A stretch of 64,000 nt of DNA, taken from Leucaena leucocephala (taxonomy: Eukaryota > Streptophyta > Magnoliopsida > Fabales > Fabaceae). Location of the stretch: assembly GCA_037074615.1 (NCBI GenBank), contig CM073563.1, forward strand, positions 13,128,501 to 13,192,500. Direction: 5' to 3'. The notes beneath the pieces were generated by a model. It did not search any database. It was not told the origin of the DNA and was given only the letters and a program-made list of their open reading frames with translations. Made by a program: the position numbers and the translations under genes. Shown here in pieces: positions 23,961-34,274 of the stretch (positions are counted from its first letter, which is position 1; every line of letters starts with the position of its first letter).

Positions 23961-24978
23961 TGTAACATCCTAAATTTCTTAAAAAAGGGATTTATAAGGT
24001 ATTATTGAGGTCAAAAGTAATTTCCTGAAATTAAAAAACCTCAAAGGTGAAATGTTAGAGAAAAAATAAAGGAAAGAATAAGCATTTAAAAATATTATGC
24101 GGTTCTAAAAAATTAAGGAAAAATCATGAAATGAGTATTTTGGGGACCTATAAAATTATGGAAGAGTTATTCCCCAAAAGAGGCCAAAAATATTTAATAG
24201 ATATTTTTAGTAATTAAAGGCCTATTTTAAAAAAAATTAAGAAAAATAGATAGAGGTTATCATTTACCACAAATATTTTAGGAAAATAACCTTATGAATT
24301 AAAGAAGCTATTAGAGGCTGAAAATCCTTATTTTATTTTTGAATTTGTGTAGACTACTTGTATATTGTCGTAGTAGGGCTCATTTTGAACACTCTAATAT
24401 AATAAGATACTCTATTTAGATTTGATGCGGGTAGTGGGCTTGAGGCCTAAATTGTTGCATGTGATTTGTTAATTGTAAATCCACTTTTAAAATATGTAAT
24501 ATTGATAATTTATTTATAAATGAGTATTATAAAGGATCTTGATTATGAAGTGGGCTTATGTGATGTTATTCTTGGGTTTGATGCTCATAAGCCTGTTTGA
24601 GATGGTTGGAAGGATAACTGTGATAGTGGTGTTAATCGGGGGCTTCAACCCTAAATCCTTTCTGATATAGTTTCATATGCAAATGTTATATGAAGCTCTT
24701 ATATCCATGATAATATCTTTATGTAAGTTTTACTCTTTTCTATCATGGATAACCTTTTTAAAAATAAGTTGAACTATTTTAACCATGAAAAGGCATGCGA
24801 GTAGTTTTGTCTTTTTCTATAATGGTTAACTCTTTAGAAGTAAAGCTTTCTTTCTCTAACCATAATAATTTCAAATTATTAACAAAACTTATTTTTATTA
24901 TAGTTAGTTTATAGCCAATTTTAGTAAAAATTATTTAAGGTGGTTAATGATCGCTATTATAAGGAAGATTTTATAACC
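23961..24978 (+). repeat. 5' LTR of the Tekay-type element, internally deleted
   Basis: About 1.0 kb against 3.3 kb for its partner. It aligns to 38029-38410, then jumps within TTTTATTTTTGAATTTG (24331-24347) to sequence matching 40679-41374. The middle 2.27 kb present in the 3' LTR is absent. Confidence 0.75.
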
Positions 24979-25037
24979 TGGTATCATTTTTAAGGTTTTC
25001 TTTTATTGTGTTGCATTGCATAATTGTGGCAATATAC

Positions 25038-25042
25038 ATTAT
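25038..25042 (+). repeat. Target site duplication ATTAT (left)
   Basis: ATTAT immediately precedes the inner element and is repeated exactly at 34270-34274 after it. Confidence 0.85.
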
Positions 25043-26522
25043 TGATAAGACACATTTTATATATGATTTCTGTGACATTTTTAAGAGTTTTATAACAACT
25101 TTATCATCATTTTATGCCTTAAATTATACTTTTATGGTAATACATGATTGTGCGTGACAATGTGCTAATTAAAGGATAAACTGGTAAATTAATTCTTTCA
25201 AACTGTATATATTCTGTTATTTACTTATTTGGACTTTTACAGTGAGCTTTTATGTTGGATTACAGGTATTTTGGAAGACAACAAGGACTAGGAAAGAAAT
25301 CATAAGTCAATGAAAGTGAAATCATGCTTATGCATCATTTAGTCGCGACCAAAGAGTTTGCCGGTCGTGACCTTGATTCTTCTAGAAGTCTCTCTATGTT
25401 TACAGGTCGTGACCAAAATATGGATCTAGTCGCGACTGAAATACAAAATCGCTAAAACTGCACGTTTTGAATTATAATACGCATAAATAAAAGGGGAGGA
25501 AGGCTGCCTTCAAGAGAGAGGCTGGTTTTTTACCTGATTAGGCTAAGAAGCAGTACTCTAGTGCTCTCTGATCACCTTCTCAACCTCTTCCATCATTCTA
25601 CATCTTTCCACAGATTTCTCCACATCTCTATACCACCAATCTACCATATTTCCATTGTTTCTTCATGGTATCTCAACTGAACAATGATTGCAGTATAGCA
25701 GGAGTCATGAGAGGCTAAACCTTTAGCCTCTTGGTGATGAATCAGATATCTTGAGCTCATGGAGTCAAACTGAGAGTTTCTACTGTTCTAATTTGCATCT
25801 TCTCATGTTATGATTATTGCTAAATCTAGGGTTTTCATTTTATGAGAAAGTGTTGAATATCGATTGATCATTCTCAGATTAGACTTTGTAATTGAATTCA
25901 GATAATTTGAACGTTTGCTTTTAATAGAATATTTCATTTTTTATTTTAAGAGACTTGGGTTATTATAAGCATCATTGTTAATTAATTCAATTGCTTGAAA
26001 TCTAGGTTTTTCCATCGACGACCATTCGATGGTGTTTTCATAATCTAAATTCAATTTATACACTAAGTAGTTTATGACAGTTCACTAATAGTTCTTAAAC
26101 TAGCTTTGATCAAAGGGGTTTAAGGAAAATTAGGGTTCTGGACTCAATCGATCGATTGAGATTTTCTTTGAGACTTAGTGACTTTAAAACTTCAATTTTA
26201 ACGTGAGAGCAATGATAGATATGTTTTCATCATTAAGAGTCTTTCATAGCATATTTCTCAACAAATCAACTCTTTTTTATTTTAATAAAAAATCTAAAAA
26301 ATATTTACCTTTCTATACCCTACTTTTATGGTATCAATATCTAAAACCCCAAAACCATTTTATCCTTACTCAAGTTTTTTATTGATTTTGACATCCAATC
26401 TACTAGGCTTGCACATAAAAGGCTCCTTGAGAAGAACGATAGGGTTGTACCCTATACTATACTATATTAGGTGCAATAAACTTTATTTTAATGGATTAGA
26501 CCACGACAATCTATCCTCATCA
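25043..26522 (+). repeat. 5' LTR of the Athila/Tat-type element
   Basis: Begins TGATAAGACACATTTTATAT and ends CTATCCTCATCA. It matches 32791-34269 throughout, with scattered base changes. It contains five-prime-UTR-like text and four copies of the GTCRYGAC motif at 25342-25437. Confidence 0.93.
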
Positions 26523-26523
26523 A

Positions 26524-26540
26524 TGGCGCCATTGTCGGGG
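26524..26540 (+). other. Primer-binding site, tRNA-Asp type
   Basis: TGGCGCCATTGTCGGGG starts one base after the LTR. It is complementary to the 3' end of plant tRNA-Asp (known family feature of Athila-type elements) except at two positions. Both differences are G-to-A or C-to-T changes in CG or CCG context. Confidence 0.8.
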
Positions 26541-26986
26541 AGCCAAGTAATTGGTTCCTTAGTAATTGATTGTCAATTTTATTAGCTACCTGAGTCATTT
26601 TTCTTGTTTTTATTTGCATATTAGTTTTTTTAGTAGTTTTTAAAATTGCATTGCATTCTACACTTTTATGAGTTAATGCAAAAATCAGTCTCTATGACTG
26701 TGAGTTGCAACCTAAACTCACCTGTGTCGCGATAATTGCTCTCTATGACTTTTAGTGACCAATCACCATTTGTGTAGTGACCTGATTGCTTCCCTGTGAA
26801 ATTTGACTAATCTGCGAAAACCAATTGCGACATTTGACACCTTCAGTTGCGTCCACTTTTCTCTGTAATAATGTGTCACGACTAAAACACGCTTTAGTCG
26901 CGACTAACTGAAATTTTTCTGTTGTGCAACTTTCGTGACTGACTTTGACTGATTACATTGATTATTTTCTATCTTTTCTACATTGC

Positions 26987-27820
26987 ATGCTTAAAAGAGC
27001 TGAACCATTAGTGCCTTTTGAACCTGAAATTGAGAGAAGACTTAGGAAACTAAAGAGAGAATTTAAAGAAGAATAAGCAAAATCTAGTTCCTCCTCTAGT
27101 ATTCCAGAGTCTGAAACTAAACCGAATATGGATGATATTAATCATAATGGGCTGAATGGGCATGGAGAAAATGAAATACTAATGAATCTAGAAGATAATA
27201 GAAGTGTGAGGGAAATTAATCATTCGTATGTGAATTATGATCCTTATAGTTTCTATACTGAACAAGCTAATTTTGAGATTAAAGGAGGTTTGATTGCAAC
27301 CTTACCTAAATTTCATGGTTTTATAGGAGAATGTCCACACAAGCACTTACAAACCATGCATATGATCTATTCCTCAATAAAGTCTCCAATGACTGCACTA
27401 GATGATGTCTTAAGGGGGCGTTTCTATTTTACCTTAGAAAGGAAGGCTAAGGAATGGCTATACAATTTGCCCACCCGTTTCTCCACTCTTACATTGGATC
27501 AACTGAAGTCAACATATCTTGAATAGTTTTTCCCAGCTTCAAAGACCACCCGAATGAAGGAGATCACTAATATTTTACAATAGGATGAAAAATCTTTACA
27601 TGAGTATTGGACGATGTTTCTTAACCTGTTGGCTTGATGCCCTCACAACAATATGACCAAGGCTGATTTAGTAGATATTTTCTTTGATGGTCTACTTCCT
27701 CGTAATCAGGTTTCCTTGAATGTTGCAGTAAATGGATCCTTGAAAGATAAGATTCCACAAGCAAGTTGGGAGTTATTCCAGAAAATGGCCAATGAAGATC
27801 ATTAGACAGGGGATCCAAGG
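26987..27820 (+). pseudogene. Retrotransposon gag, broken
   Basis: An ATG at 26987 opens a frame that continues, apart from stops, to about 27820. In-frame stops are at 27074 (TAA), 27524 (TAG), 27581 (TAG), 27635 (TGA) and 27803 (TAG). Core gag capsid features are visible: FHGFIGECPHKHL, then AKEWLYNLP (about 27450-27478), FFPASKTTRMKEI after the second stop, LHEYW (about 27597-27611) and FFDGLLPRNQ (about 27680-27709). This order is that of the Retrotrans_gag domain of Athila/Tat elements. Beyond 27820 the frame shifts. It cannot make a full capsid protein. Confidence 0.85.
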
Positions 27821-27834
27821 AGAATACCCACATC

Positions 27835-28732
27835 ATGTCGGGTAATTCAAAAAAGATCTTAGTAGAAATAGCAGCCCTAGGAAACAGAATGGAGAAGAGG
27901 ATAAATTTGATTGAAAGAGAGCTGCATTCCACAAAACAAGTTCATGTAGTGGATACCTCACAAGCCTTGGTTGCAGGATGTGAATCATGCAGTTCTATGA
28001 TGCATGCTACCAATATATATGATAGAAAGTATGAAGAAGTCACAATAATGTATCAAGGGAGGGGAAATCAATACCAGAAGAGAGACCCATACTCCAACAC
28101 ATACAACCCTAGTTGGAAAGACCACCTAAACTTTAGGTGGGTGTGATAGGCCAAATCAATTCCAAGGAGGTAGTGCTTCCTCAAGCAACTACCAAAATAA
28201 TACAAGGTCTATAGCTCCAACTCACCCTATAACCTTATTAACATCAAGGACAGATGAGACTTCTCAATTATTGAAGAGTATGGCTATGTAGATGAACAAA
28301 ATGAATGGTAGAATGACCAATATAGACAACAAACTCAAAGAGAATGACGGTCAATTCATCTCCATAGCTTCAATCCTTTAAAGTATGCAGAAGGGTAATG
28401 CTGATATGCATAGGGAGCTTGAGGAGTTAAGTTCTAAGAATGCATATATCACAAGTCACTTAACTCGAGTCTCTAATACAGTGAGTGACATTCAAGAAAA
28501 GAGCAGTGGTAACATACCATCGAATACTATAATCAATCTGAGGGATCTGAATGCTATATCCCTAAGAAGTGGCAAAAAGGTGCATTTTAAGGAGAATGAT
28601 ACACTGGAACAGGATGTTAAAGAAGCTAAATTTGAGAAATCATCTCTGCCATATGTACAAATTGGGAAATCTGAAAGTGCTAAAGAACATCTGCTTATGA
28701 TGAAGAAGCCAACCCAAGAGGAGGACTCATAA
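27835..28732 (+). pseudogene. Gag C-terminal region, broken and frameshifted
   Basis: Two open pieces (27835-28146 and 28385-28732). The first has a GCESCSSMMHATN segment that may be a decayed zinc knuckle and a Gln/Asn/Tyr-rich stretch (YQGRGNQYQKRDPYSNTYNP). The second is predicted to be coiled (MQKGNADMHRELEELSS) and contains LNAISLRSGKKV, a phrase typical of the gag-protease junction in Athila/Tat proteins. Stops at 28144 and 28382 and others separate the pieces. Confidence 0.7.
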
Positions 28733-28843
28733 GCCCAAGTGGAGATATAAGAGCTGCGAGAAGAAGCAACAATAGTACTAAGTCCAGCCTATAAAGGAAA
28801 GTAACCAGAGAAAAAGCTAGAGTCAAGCAAGCAAGGAGCCTTT

Positions 28844-29755
28844 ATGCACAAAGGTAAGGAGATAAGTATAAAAGATCTCCCTTTTCCTAACTCTTACTTT
28901 ACTGGAAAGAAAAAAATTGACCCTGATTTTACAAAAGATGCTTATACTCTATTCAACAAGTTAGAGATAAATATCCCTTTGGTTGAGTTCCTCGAGAGAA
29001 ACCCTAAATATGCAAAAATTTTGAAAGAACTATGTGCTGATGAAAAGAAGTTTAGGCCTCTTGAGAGAATCTAGGTGAGTGATAATGTGTCATCACTATT
29101 TAAGGTTGAGCTACCTGTTAAGTGCCAAGACCCAAGATCCTACACAATCCCATGCACTATAGGAAATGTTCCTATTAAGGGAGCATTATTAGATCTAGGG
29201 GTAGCCATTAATGTAATGCCTTGGTCAGTATATCAAACCTTAGGTATCAATAACCTTAGAGACACAAAAGTAGTACTCCAGTTAGTTGATAGGTCAATTA
29301 GGTATCCTAAGGGAATCCTTGAGGATGTTCTAGTACAGGTCAAGGACTTAGTGTTCCCAGCTGATTTTTATATTTTGAACATGTCTAATGAGTTAGTAAA
29401 TGACATCACTTTGATCCTAGGATGACCTTTCCTCCAAACTTCGAAGACCATCATTAGTATGAAGCATAGTTCCATCACAATGGAAGTTGGAGAGCATATG
29501 GTAACCTTCAACATGAATGAAGTAATGAAATTTCCTTTTGATAATTTTGCTTTTACTACTTTGAATGCCATTGATTATGCTGTTGAAGAGACTAGGGATG
29601 ATCATGAACTAAGTTTACATGATAATGATAGAGATAACACGTTTACAAAAGGTTTGTTGAGTGATCTTGCAGAATCCCAAGATGTTCTGGAAGTTGAAAG
29701 TACAACAATTGAAGAAGGGTCAAATTTCTATGACCCAAGGTCGCAACTAAAATGA
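28844..29755 (+). pseudogene. Retroviral-type aspartic protease, broken
   Basis: Three collinear open pieces: 28844-29074, 29075-29425 and 29459-29755. The first has FNKLEINIPLVEFLERNPKY, the usual lead-in. The second is the protease: PRSYTIPCTIGN, then DLGVAINVMP with the active-site Asp codon at 29192-29194, LVDRSIRYPKGILEDVLV, and ILG at the end. The DLG form in place of DSG/DTG is normal for this lineage. The stop at 29423 (TGA) sits where the family has Arg in ILGRPFL, so a CGA codon probably became TGA; PFLQTSKT follows in frame. A TAG at 29072 separates the first piece. No reverse transcriptase follows. Confidence 0.85.
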
Positions 29756-30130
29756 CCTCAACGTCACGACTAAACATTAATCTGAGATCTACTGTGAAGA
29801 TAAGTCATGACCAAATGGCTTTAAGGTCATGACACAAAACTCTAGATTCTATCAGTCACGACACAAAGATGAAGATGTCATGACTAAACATCAACCTGCT
29901 GAGGGAGAGCCCTTCTACTCCCCAAAGTTGCGTCTAAAAGATCAATAGATCAAAATGTCAACTTATAGAGACACACCCTGTCAACTGGTCACGACCAGAA
30001 ATGTCAGACGCAATCAGGAAACTCCAAACTCCTTCAGTTCCACACTCTACTATTTTGGTTAAAGGGTCAATACTTTCTAACTTTTCTCAACCTCATTCTC
30101 ATTCCAAATATAACTCATACATTAAGGTTT
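29756..30130 (+). repeat. Non-coding block with GTCACGAC/GTCATGAC motifs
   Basis: Six copies of the GTCRYGAC-type octamer occur at 29763, 29804, 29826, 29855, 29877 and 29988. Sequence between them is degenerate and non-coding. This block lies where reverse transcriptase would begin in an intact element. Confidence 0.7.
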
Positions 30131-30514
30131 TTGAAAGATTTAATCTCTAATAATAATGTAGGTATAGAAAAGAATGATCCCAAGTACATTGCAGTCGTAG
30201 ACCAACCTCAGCTTGGAGTGACACTTGAGGAAGCAAATGATAAATTGGAAGAGCTACACAAGCTAGAGAAGAGCAACTGCAGGGGATATACGAAGGAGGC
30301 GAAGAAAAAATTTCCCAAGACTATTGCTGCAACATGCCAACCACAGTTGGGTAAGTTCAAGTTTAAAGAGGGAGAATTCAAAATGAACTTGGACGAATCT
30401 CAGTATAAGGTGCGTGATTGTGGAATGTTAAAGTGGAGAGAGAGGGCAACAGGGAAAACCTTCCAATTAAATAGCCATCTCTTAAAGTTTTATGATTTTC
30501 CACCGTCGCCTTAA
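30131..30514 (+). pseudogene. Possible pol C-terminal tail
   Basis: A 127-codon open frame with many Lys/Glu residues ending in TGKTFQLNSHLLKFYDFPPS. The last part resembles the tail of Athila/Tat integrase (the 'G-x-x-F-x-x-N-x-x-x-L-K' segment). If so, an internal deletion removed RT, RNase H and the integrase core but kept the tail. The N-terminal two thirds are not recognised. Confidence 0.35.
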
Positions 30515-32790
30515 GGCCATATCCCTTTCCTATCTCTTAACTTTTATAAATTTATATATGCTTGACATGTTGGTTTGGTGATTGGAAAGGGATGAACCAG
30601 TAGAAGTAATAGTTAATTTTTCTTCCTAATATTTCAGTAGGATAGTTCTATTTTCTATTTATTTCTATTTATTCTAAGTGTCTTTCTATTTTGAACACCC
30701 CCATTACGGTCCATATATCGTTTACTCATTAATTGTTCTCTGTGGAACTTACACACCCATATGCATGATCTTATCTTACCCATCCTATCATCTCTGCCTT
30801 ACTAGTATCGCTTTGCACGACTTGAATGTGACTATGAGCTGAACTGTTAATTTACATGGAGTGATTAGGCTACCTGCTATTTTAAAACTACATGTGATTG
30901 ACTTTGTAGGGTGGTTGTGATTTTTTCTGCTTTAGTTCTGTTGACAGTGAGGACACTATCAAGTTTAAGTGTGGGGGATATGTCTTTGTTTCTGTGTTAC
31001 TCAATGTGTGTTTCTGTGACACTCAATTTGACATTCTTTGAGTAACCCAATCTTTCATCACAAAATTTTTGTTTTTGATATTAATGTGTGATGAATTGCT
31101 AAAAATTGGATCCCTATTTTAAACTTTGTTGATAACTGGAAATGTTTTAACATGAAAAATTGTTTTAGGACTTTTACAATTATCACTCGGTAGTCTTTCC
31201 GAAAAACGGTCGCGACATACTCGCTTTTGGGTCGTGACCTGTAATGAAACTTTGGATTTAATATGCTCTCTATGACCTACAGTCACAACCAATGTACATA
31301 GTGGTCGTGACAATAACTCTCTATTGATTTGAGTTGCAACATGAGTGCCTACTTGGTCACGACTGTTCCTCTCTGTGTGTTTGCATCGTGAAAGATACAT
31401 CCCGTGGATAGGACTAAATGTTTTGAAAATCCTGAGCATGCACCCCTGTGACAAGTGGTCACGACCTTCACTATTTTACGTCGTGACCTATGTTTAAAAA
31501 ATGTCCAATTACCTTCTCTTTGCCTTGTGCAAAGCTGTATAGAAGGATCCCTTTTGAACTACTAAGATTCTTTTACAAATGATTCATTGTTCCCTTATTT
31601 CAAAACCTTTTTAGCTCCTAGAAACCACTGCCTCACTTGAATTATTTTTAGAAAACCTTGAAAATTGAATTTGAAAATAACTAAGCTTTCGCTGTTACAT
31701 TTGGATTATCACATGGTTCTAAGTGATTACTTGGAAACTTTTAAATCATCATTTATAGGGTTTTCAGTTGTGAAAGTGTTTTAATGACTAGTGAATGATG
31801 AACATTATTTGAGACTTTAACTTATGAGCAACCTAGATCAAAACCTTTGTTGGAAGGATTTTTGGCCCTAAATCCTATATTGAGTGATTAATTCAATTAG
31901 TTTATATCCTCTAGAATTTGTCTTTGCTCTGAGTTGAGAATTATTTGCACATTTAGGAATTGAACATGATAGAGGCATTTTTTTCTAAACCCTTTTATCC
32001 TAAACACAAGCCTACTACATATTACATCCTTAGTCACCCCTCTTGAGCCCATCACTTTTTCTTTTCATCACCCTTATAGAAAGTCATATGTGCATAAACA
32101 TCATTTTAAAATAAAATTTTTGTTCATGTCAAAATTTCATTATTGTTGTGTTATTGTGCTGCAGTTTTTGTGAATGAGATGCTAAATAAAAGAAGAGAAA
32201 AGAAGCATATTGCACCGAAAAAAAGAGAGAAAGTGCAAGAAAAAGAAAACATAAAGAAAAGAAAAGAGAATAGGGCACCATTATCAATTCTTATTAACAC
32301 AATTACCATAGCTACATCCTTAGAGACATGAATTCATGCTACATATTCATTGTTGAATGCATATAGTACTTTCTATCCTTCATATTCCATTCCATGTGGC
32401 CCATCTCTATCATTTTAACCCTAAATGACCTCTTGATTCTTTGCATAAGTGTTATATAGTTACTGAGATTTAGAGCCATTACAAGCATATAGTAGGGTGT
32501 TCTCCAATTTGAATATGAGTGAAAGAACCTTAACAATGAGTGGAAATATAGAGCTAAACACTTACACCCTTTGAGAGAATATATTGCGCTCATACAATTG
32601 AAGTTGATTTCACTTAATAGTTGATTGCTTGACGTTGCTTACATTATCACCCTTGCATTCCCAAAAGATGATGAATTATCTATTTTTAGGGTACACTATG
32701 GATTATGTTGTTATCTCAAATTTAACAGTGTTGTTCTAGGTGTAATTCATTTCTTTGTCCAGGAATACAAAGGTTCAAGTGTGGGGGAAT
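30515..32790 (+). other. Non-coding 3' internal region of the Athila/Tat-type element
   Basis: No env-like or other ORF of note; the minus-strand ORF 31119-31454 and plus ORF 32143-32331 are incidental. Contains an internal purine motif (30967-30979), seven or more GTCRYGAC-type motifs at 31209-31488, and the polypurine tract AGTGTGGGGGAAT ending at 32790. Confidence 0.6.
31208..31488 (+). repeat. Array of GTCRYGAC palindromes with TCTCTATG spacers
   Basis: Motif copies at 31209 (GTCGCGAC), 31231 (GTCGTGAC), 31282 (GTCACAAC), 31304 (GTCGTGAC), 31356 (GTCACGAC), 31458 (GTCACGAC) and 31480 (GTCGTGAC). Between some of them is CTCTCTATGA or a variant, the same spacer text as in the LTRs and at 26690-26760. 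Confidence 0.75.
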
Positions 32791-34269
32791 TGATAAGACA
32801 TATTTTGTATATAGTTTCTGTGACATTTTTAAGAGCTTTACAATAACTTTACCATCTTTTTATGCCTTAAATTGTACTTTTATGGTAATACATGATTGTG
32901 CATGGCAATATGCTAATTAAAGGATAAAATGATAAATTAACTCTTTCAAACTGCATATATTCTGTTATTTACTGATTTGGACTTTTACAGTGAGCTTTTA
33001 TGTTGGATTGTAGGTATTTTGGAAGAAAGCAAGGACCAGGAAAGAAATTACAAGTCAATGAAAGTGAAATCACGCTCATGCATCATTTAGTTGCGACCAA
33101 AGACTCCGCCAGTCACGACCATGATTCTTCTGGAAGTCTCTCTATGTTTACAGGTCATGACCAAAACATGGATCTGGTGCGACTGAAATATGAAATCACT
33201 GAAAGTGCGCGTTTTGAATTAGGTTATGCAAAAATAAAAGGGGAGGAAGGCTGCCTTCAAGAGAGAGGTTGGTTTTTAACCTGATTAGACTAAGAAGCAG
33301 TACTCTAGTGCTCTCTGATCACCTTCTCGACCTCTTCAATCGTTCTACATCTTTCCACAGATTTCTCCACATCTCTATACCACCAATCTACCATCTTTCC
33401 ATTGTTTCTTCATGGTATCTTAACTGAATAGCGATTGCAATACAGTAGGAGTCATGAGAGGCTAAACCTTTAGCCTCTTATTGATGACTCATATATCTTG
33501 AGCTTATGGACTCAAACGGGGAGTTTCTACTATTCTAATTTATATCTTTTCATGTTATGCTTGCTGCTAGATCTAGGGTTTTCATTTTATGAGCAAGTTT
33601 TGAATATCGATTGATCATTCTCATATTAGACTTTTTAATTGAATTCAAATGATTTGAACATTTTCTTTTAATAGAATATTTTAGTTTTGATTTTAAGAGA
33701 GTTGGGTTATTATCATCGATCGTTGTTAATTAATTCAATTGCTTGAAATCTAGGGTTTTTGATTGACGACCATTCGAGGGTATTTTCATCATCTAAATTC
33801 AATTTACATGCTAAGTGGTTTATGACAGTTCACTAATAGTTCTTAAACCAGCTTTGATCAAAGGGTTTAAGGAAAATTAGGGTTCTGGACTTAATCGATG
33901 GATTGAGATTTTCTTTGAGACTTAGTGACTTCAAAACTCCAATTTTAACATGAGAGCAATGCTAGATACATTTTTATCATCAAGAGTCTTTTATAGCATA
34001 TTTCTCAACAAATCAACTCATTTTCATCTTAATCAAAAATCCAAAAACTATTTACCTTTCTGCACCCTACTTTTATTGCATCAATCTCTAAAACCCCAAA
34101 ACTATTTTATCCCTGCTCAGGTTTTTCATTGATTTTGACATCCAATGTATTTGTCTTCCACATAAAAGGCTCCTCGAGAAGAACGATAGGGTTGTGCCCT
34201 ATACTATACTATATTGTGTGCAATAAACTTCATTTTGATGGATCAGACCACGACAATCTGCTATCATCA
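32791..34269 (+). repeat. 3' LTR of the Athila/Tat-type element
   Basis: Begins TGATAAGACATATTTTGTAT, ends CTATCATCA, and is followed by the target duplication ATTAT (34270-34274). Collinear with 25043-26522. Confidence 0.93.
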
Positions 34270-34274
34270 ATTAT

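Larger units (their letters stand above)
25043..34269 (+). mobile_element. Athila/Tat-type Ty3-gypsy element, lacking RT and integrase
   Basis: A complete 9.2 kb LTR element with a perfect 5-bp target duplication, two LTRs of about 1.48 kb, a tRNA-Asp-type primer site, gag and protease remnants, and a polypurine tract AGTGTGGGGGAAT before the 3' LTR. It is inserted 64 bp after the 5' LTR of the Tekay-type element. Gag is broken by several stops. The RT, RNase H and integrase core are absent, and only a short tail resembling the end of pol survives at 30131-30514. A second AAGTGTGGGGGAT tract at 30967-30979 is like the internal purine motif seen downstream of pol in Athila-type elements. Any mobility would need proteins supplied in trans. 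Confidence 0.9.

Noticed and set aside
31119..31454. 111-codon minus-strand ORF
   Set aside because: Spans the GTCRYGAC motif array, whose CpG content removes stops by chance; no protein family resembles it.
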